Shown here: one piece after another, positions 62,459-64,000 of the stretch
How positions within the stretch are numbered: position 1 is the stretch's first letter
Layout of the letters: each line of letters begins with the position of its first letter
Program-made: the position numbers and the translations under genes
Notes under the pieces: generated by a model
Databases searched by the model: none
What the model was told of the DNA's origin: nothing
Seen by the model: the letters and a program-made list of their open reading frames with translations, nothing else
NCBI RefSeq assembly: GCF_000421465.1
Contig: NZ_ATXB01000002.1
Location: 424,690-488,689 of the forward strand
Origin: Methylohalobius crimeensis 10Ki
GTDB lineage: Bacteria; Pseudomonadota; Gammaproteobacteria; Methylococcales; Methylothermaceae
Reading direction: 5' to 3'
Length of the DNA stretch: 64,000 bases

Positions 62459-63901
62459 GTGAAGCACGCAGAACTCATCAATCAGTTTCGGGAGGAACTT
62501 AGCGCGCTTTCACGCGAAGTCGAGTTGTCGGTGGCTATGAGTCACTTCGACATCAACAAGATTTGCGAAGATGTTGTCTGCGGCATCTTCAAAGAGCTTT
62601 ACGGCCTGGCAGCTTTAAGAAACCTGAATGAAGAGGAGCGGCAAAACTTCCCCGGCATAGACCTTGCCGATGATGACGCGCGTGTCGCCATTCAGGTGAC
62701 CTCGGACAAGTCATTAGACAAGATCAAAGATGGACTTCAAAAAATCATCAAGCACGGGCTGCATGAGAAGTATGACCGGGTCATCTTCTACGTCTTGACG
62801 CGCAAGCAGGGCAGCTACTCAGCAGACAGCCTTCGGAAGGTTTGCGGCGAGAACATCGCATTTAATGCATCCTTGGACGTTCTGGATTTTACCGATCTCG
62901 CGACCAAGTCTGCCACCGCTTCGCCGCAGAGTCTGAGGAAGGCTGTCGATATCCTCGGGTCTTACATGCGCGGGTGTGGGGTCGGGCTTGCTGTGCAGGA
63001 TTTCGATCCGCCGTCGGAGCCTCCGGAAACCCTCACCGCGAATCTTCTGGAATTGTACTTCCCGCAGACGCTTTATATCGCAGAGCTTCTTCCGGAGGTC
63101 TTTGATGGCAAGAAGGTAAGGAACCAGAGAAAAGCAGTTGGAGGGTATGTCAGAAACATCGAACGAAGTGTTCCCTCCGATTATGAGGTCAGTGGCGGTA
63201 GGCTCATAACTTTCCACAATCTCGAAGAACGCGATAACCCCTTCGCGTTTCTTGTGGATGAGGGGACGGTCGAGCCATTCTCTCCAAGCGATTTTTACAA
63301 TATCGATGCAGACCACGAGCGCATATTCAAGTCGCTGCTGAGGTTTGGCTTGCAACAAAAGCTCTACAAGCACCGCGTTCTTTGGAAACACAAGGAAGGC
63401 TTGTTTATCTTCTTGCCCATTCGGGATTCTGATGACCTTCGGACCGAGACATGGATCGGGCAGAAGAAAGCGAGTAGAACCGTCTTTCATCGGAAGTACA
63501 AAGACAGGGAGCCGGATAAGGTTCTCTCAACGCGGCATTTCGCCTTTTCGGCCGGATTTCTGGTCGTCGACGACCAGTGGTATGTCTCCATCACGCCGGA
63601 TTGGTTTTTCAGCTATGGCGATGATTATCGGCGATCCGCATTCGGTGACGTTCCACTAAGCGGATTGAAACGCATGGAAAAGAACCGGTCAGTATTTGAT
63701 CAGTTCCGCTTTCTCTGTTCATGGTTGAACGATCTGGACTCAGAAGACCTTTTTTCGCTCGATGCTGCGACTACGCCGATGCTGACCTTCGGAAGCGTCC
63801 TGGAACTCGGTGGTGCACCCCATCTCAACGAAGAGTTTTGGGAGCCGCTCGTTGTCGCCGATGACGATGATAGCGACCAAGGAAGGCTGGGGCTACGATG
63901 A
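62459..63901 (+). CDS. SMEK-like domain protein with APAZ-like C-terminus (putative Argonaute effector partner)
   Basis: A GTG start with AAGGGG 7 bases upstream opens a 480-residue protein. Residues 1 to about 165 match the SMEK-type domain as I remember it: ICEDVVCGIFKELYGL, NFPGIDLADDDARVAIQVTS (Asp near 66, Gln-Val-Thr near 79-81) and KIKDGLQKIIKHG; this looks like a PD-(D/E)xK-related fold. The C-terminal part (about 180-470) resembles APAZ, the Argonaute-linked domain: LSTRHFAFSAGFLVVDDQWY, VSITPDWFFSYGDD and FDQFRFLCSWLND. Its stop overlaps the next start (ATGA). An APAZ effector with a nuclease-like domain fits an abortive-defence role. Confidence 0.7.
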   Translation: MKHAELINQFREELSALSREVELSVAMSHFDINKICEDVVCGIFKELYGLAALRNLNEEERQNFPGIDLADDDARVAIQVTSDKSLDKIKDGLQKIIKHGLHEKYDRVIFYVLTRKQGSYSADSLRKVCGENIAFNASLDVLDFTDLATKSATASPQSLRKAVDILGSYMRGCGVGLAVQDFDPPSEPPETLTANLLELYFPQTLYIAELLPEVFDGKKVRNQRKAVGGYVRNIERSVPSDYEVSGGRLITFHNLEERDNPFAFLVDEGTVEPFSPSDFYNIDADHERIFKSLLRFGLQQKLYKHRVLWKHKEGLFIFLPIRDSDDLRTETWIGQKKASRTVFHRKYKDREPDKVLSTRHFAFSAGFLVVDDQWYVSITPDWFFSYGDDYRRSAFGDVPLSGLKRMEKNRSVFDQFRFLCSWLNDLDSEDLFSLDAATTPMLTFGSVLELGGAPHLNEEFWEPLVVADDDDSDQGRLGLR

Positions 63902-64000
63902 GACTGGAGCACCTACCAGAGCCGAGACTTCTGTTTGCTGATGGAACGCACATATGCCCGAGGCGGGGCATTGCTGAATATGGCGTGTTCGACCTTACAC
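63898..64000 (+). CDS. Start of a short prokaryotic Argonaute-like gene (partial, 34 codons)
   Basis: The ATG at 63898 overlaps the preceding stop. The visible 34 residues, MRLEHLPEPRLLFADGTHIC followed by PRRGIAEYGVFDLT, follow the pattern EPxLLFAxG...PRxGLxxYG, which I know from the first residues of short prokaryotic Argonautes, for example those in TIR-APAZ (SPARTA) systems. The MID and PIWI domains, which would prove it, lie beyond the right edge. Its coupling to an APAZ-like protein supports the call. Confidence 0.65.
   Translation, partial: MRLEHLPEPRLLFADGTHICPRRGIAEYGVFDLT

Noticed and set aside
48697-64000. A prophage
   Set aside because: No capsid, terminase, tail or lysis genes are seen; the content is defence and accessory genes, so a genomic island is the better description.

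Overview
The window comes from a GC-rich gammaproteobacterium. It carries 3-hexulose-6-phosphate synthase and 6-phospho-3-hexuloisomerase (formaldehyde fixation by the ribulose monophosphate cycle), so the likely host is a methylotroph, most probably a type I methanotroph. The gene orders rlmE-ftsH-glmM-tpiA-secG-tRNA-Leu, hrcA-grpE-dnaK-dnaJ-dapB, carAB-greA-yhbY and mfd-csiV-mtnP-nagZ are typical of gammaproteobacteria. No organism name can be proven from this sequence alone.

Layout. 1-9353: mostly minus-strand metabolic genes: a truncated acetolactate synthase-like gene, an FMN-binding glutamate synthase-family protein, a membrane-anchored disulfide oxidoreductase, DUF3179 (frameshifted) and DUF547 proteins, then a plus-strand secreted PQQ-dependent sugar dehydrogenase-like protein. 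9539-20257: a minus-strand housekeeping block (tRNA-Leu, secG, tpiA, glmM, ftsH, rlmE, greA, carB, carA) with yhbY divergent. 20488-21683: hxlA-hxlB, set between dapB and carA. 21897-27770: dapB, dnaJ, dnaK, grpE and hrcA, with a CIRCE operator in front of hrcA. 27888-32381: nadK, recN and an agmatine-to-putrescine pair on the plus strand. 32388-48567: H-NS-like protein, rhodanese, mfd, csiV, a purine-salvage group (mtnP-like, hpt), nagZ, a ceramidase-like membrane protein, a radical SAM protein, vapBC, uup, small proteins and a YbaK-family deacylase.

48697 to the window end: tRNA-Ser(GGA) followed by a genomic island that runs off the right edge. Next to the tRNA are a thoroughly broken tyrosine integrase and an excisionase-like gene. 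Then come hipB with a truncated hipA, small accessory genes, and an orphan Phd antitoxin. A type I restriction-modification operon follows (hsdM, hsdS, hsdR); it holds an extra nuclease-like gene and an SF2 helicase gene between hsdS and hsdR, all closely coupled. After hsdR lies the 48-codon stump of another helicase gene. The last complete gene encodes a protein with an N-terminal SMEK-like domain and a C-terminal APAZ-like region. Its stop codon overlaps the start of a gene whose first 34 residues resemble the beginning of short prokaryotic Argonautes. This SMEK-APAZ/short-Argonaute pair and the five-gene hsd operon are the most interesting parts of the window.

All functional calls come from reading motifs and from memory of the families; no searches were run.
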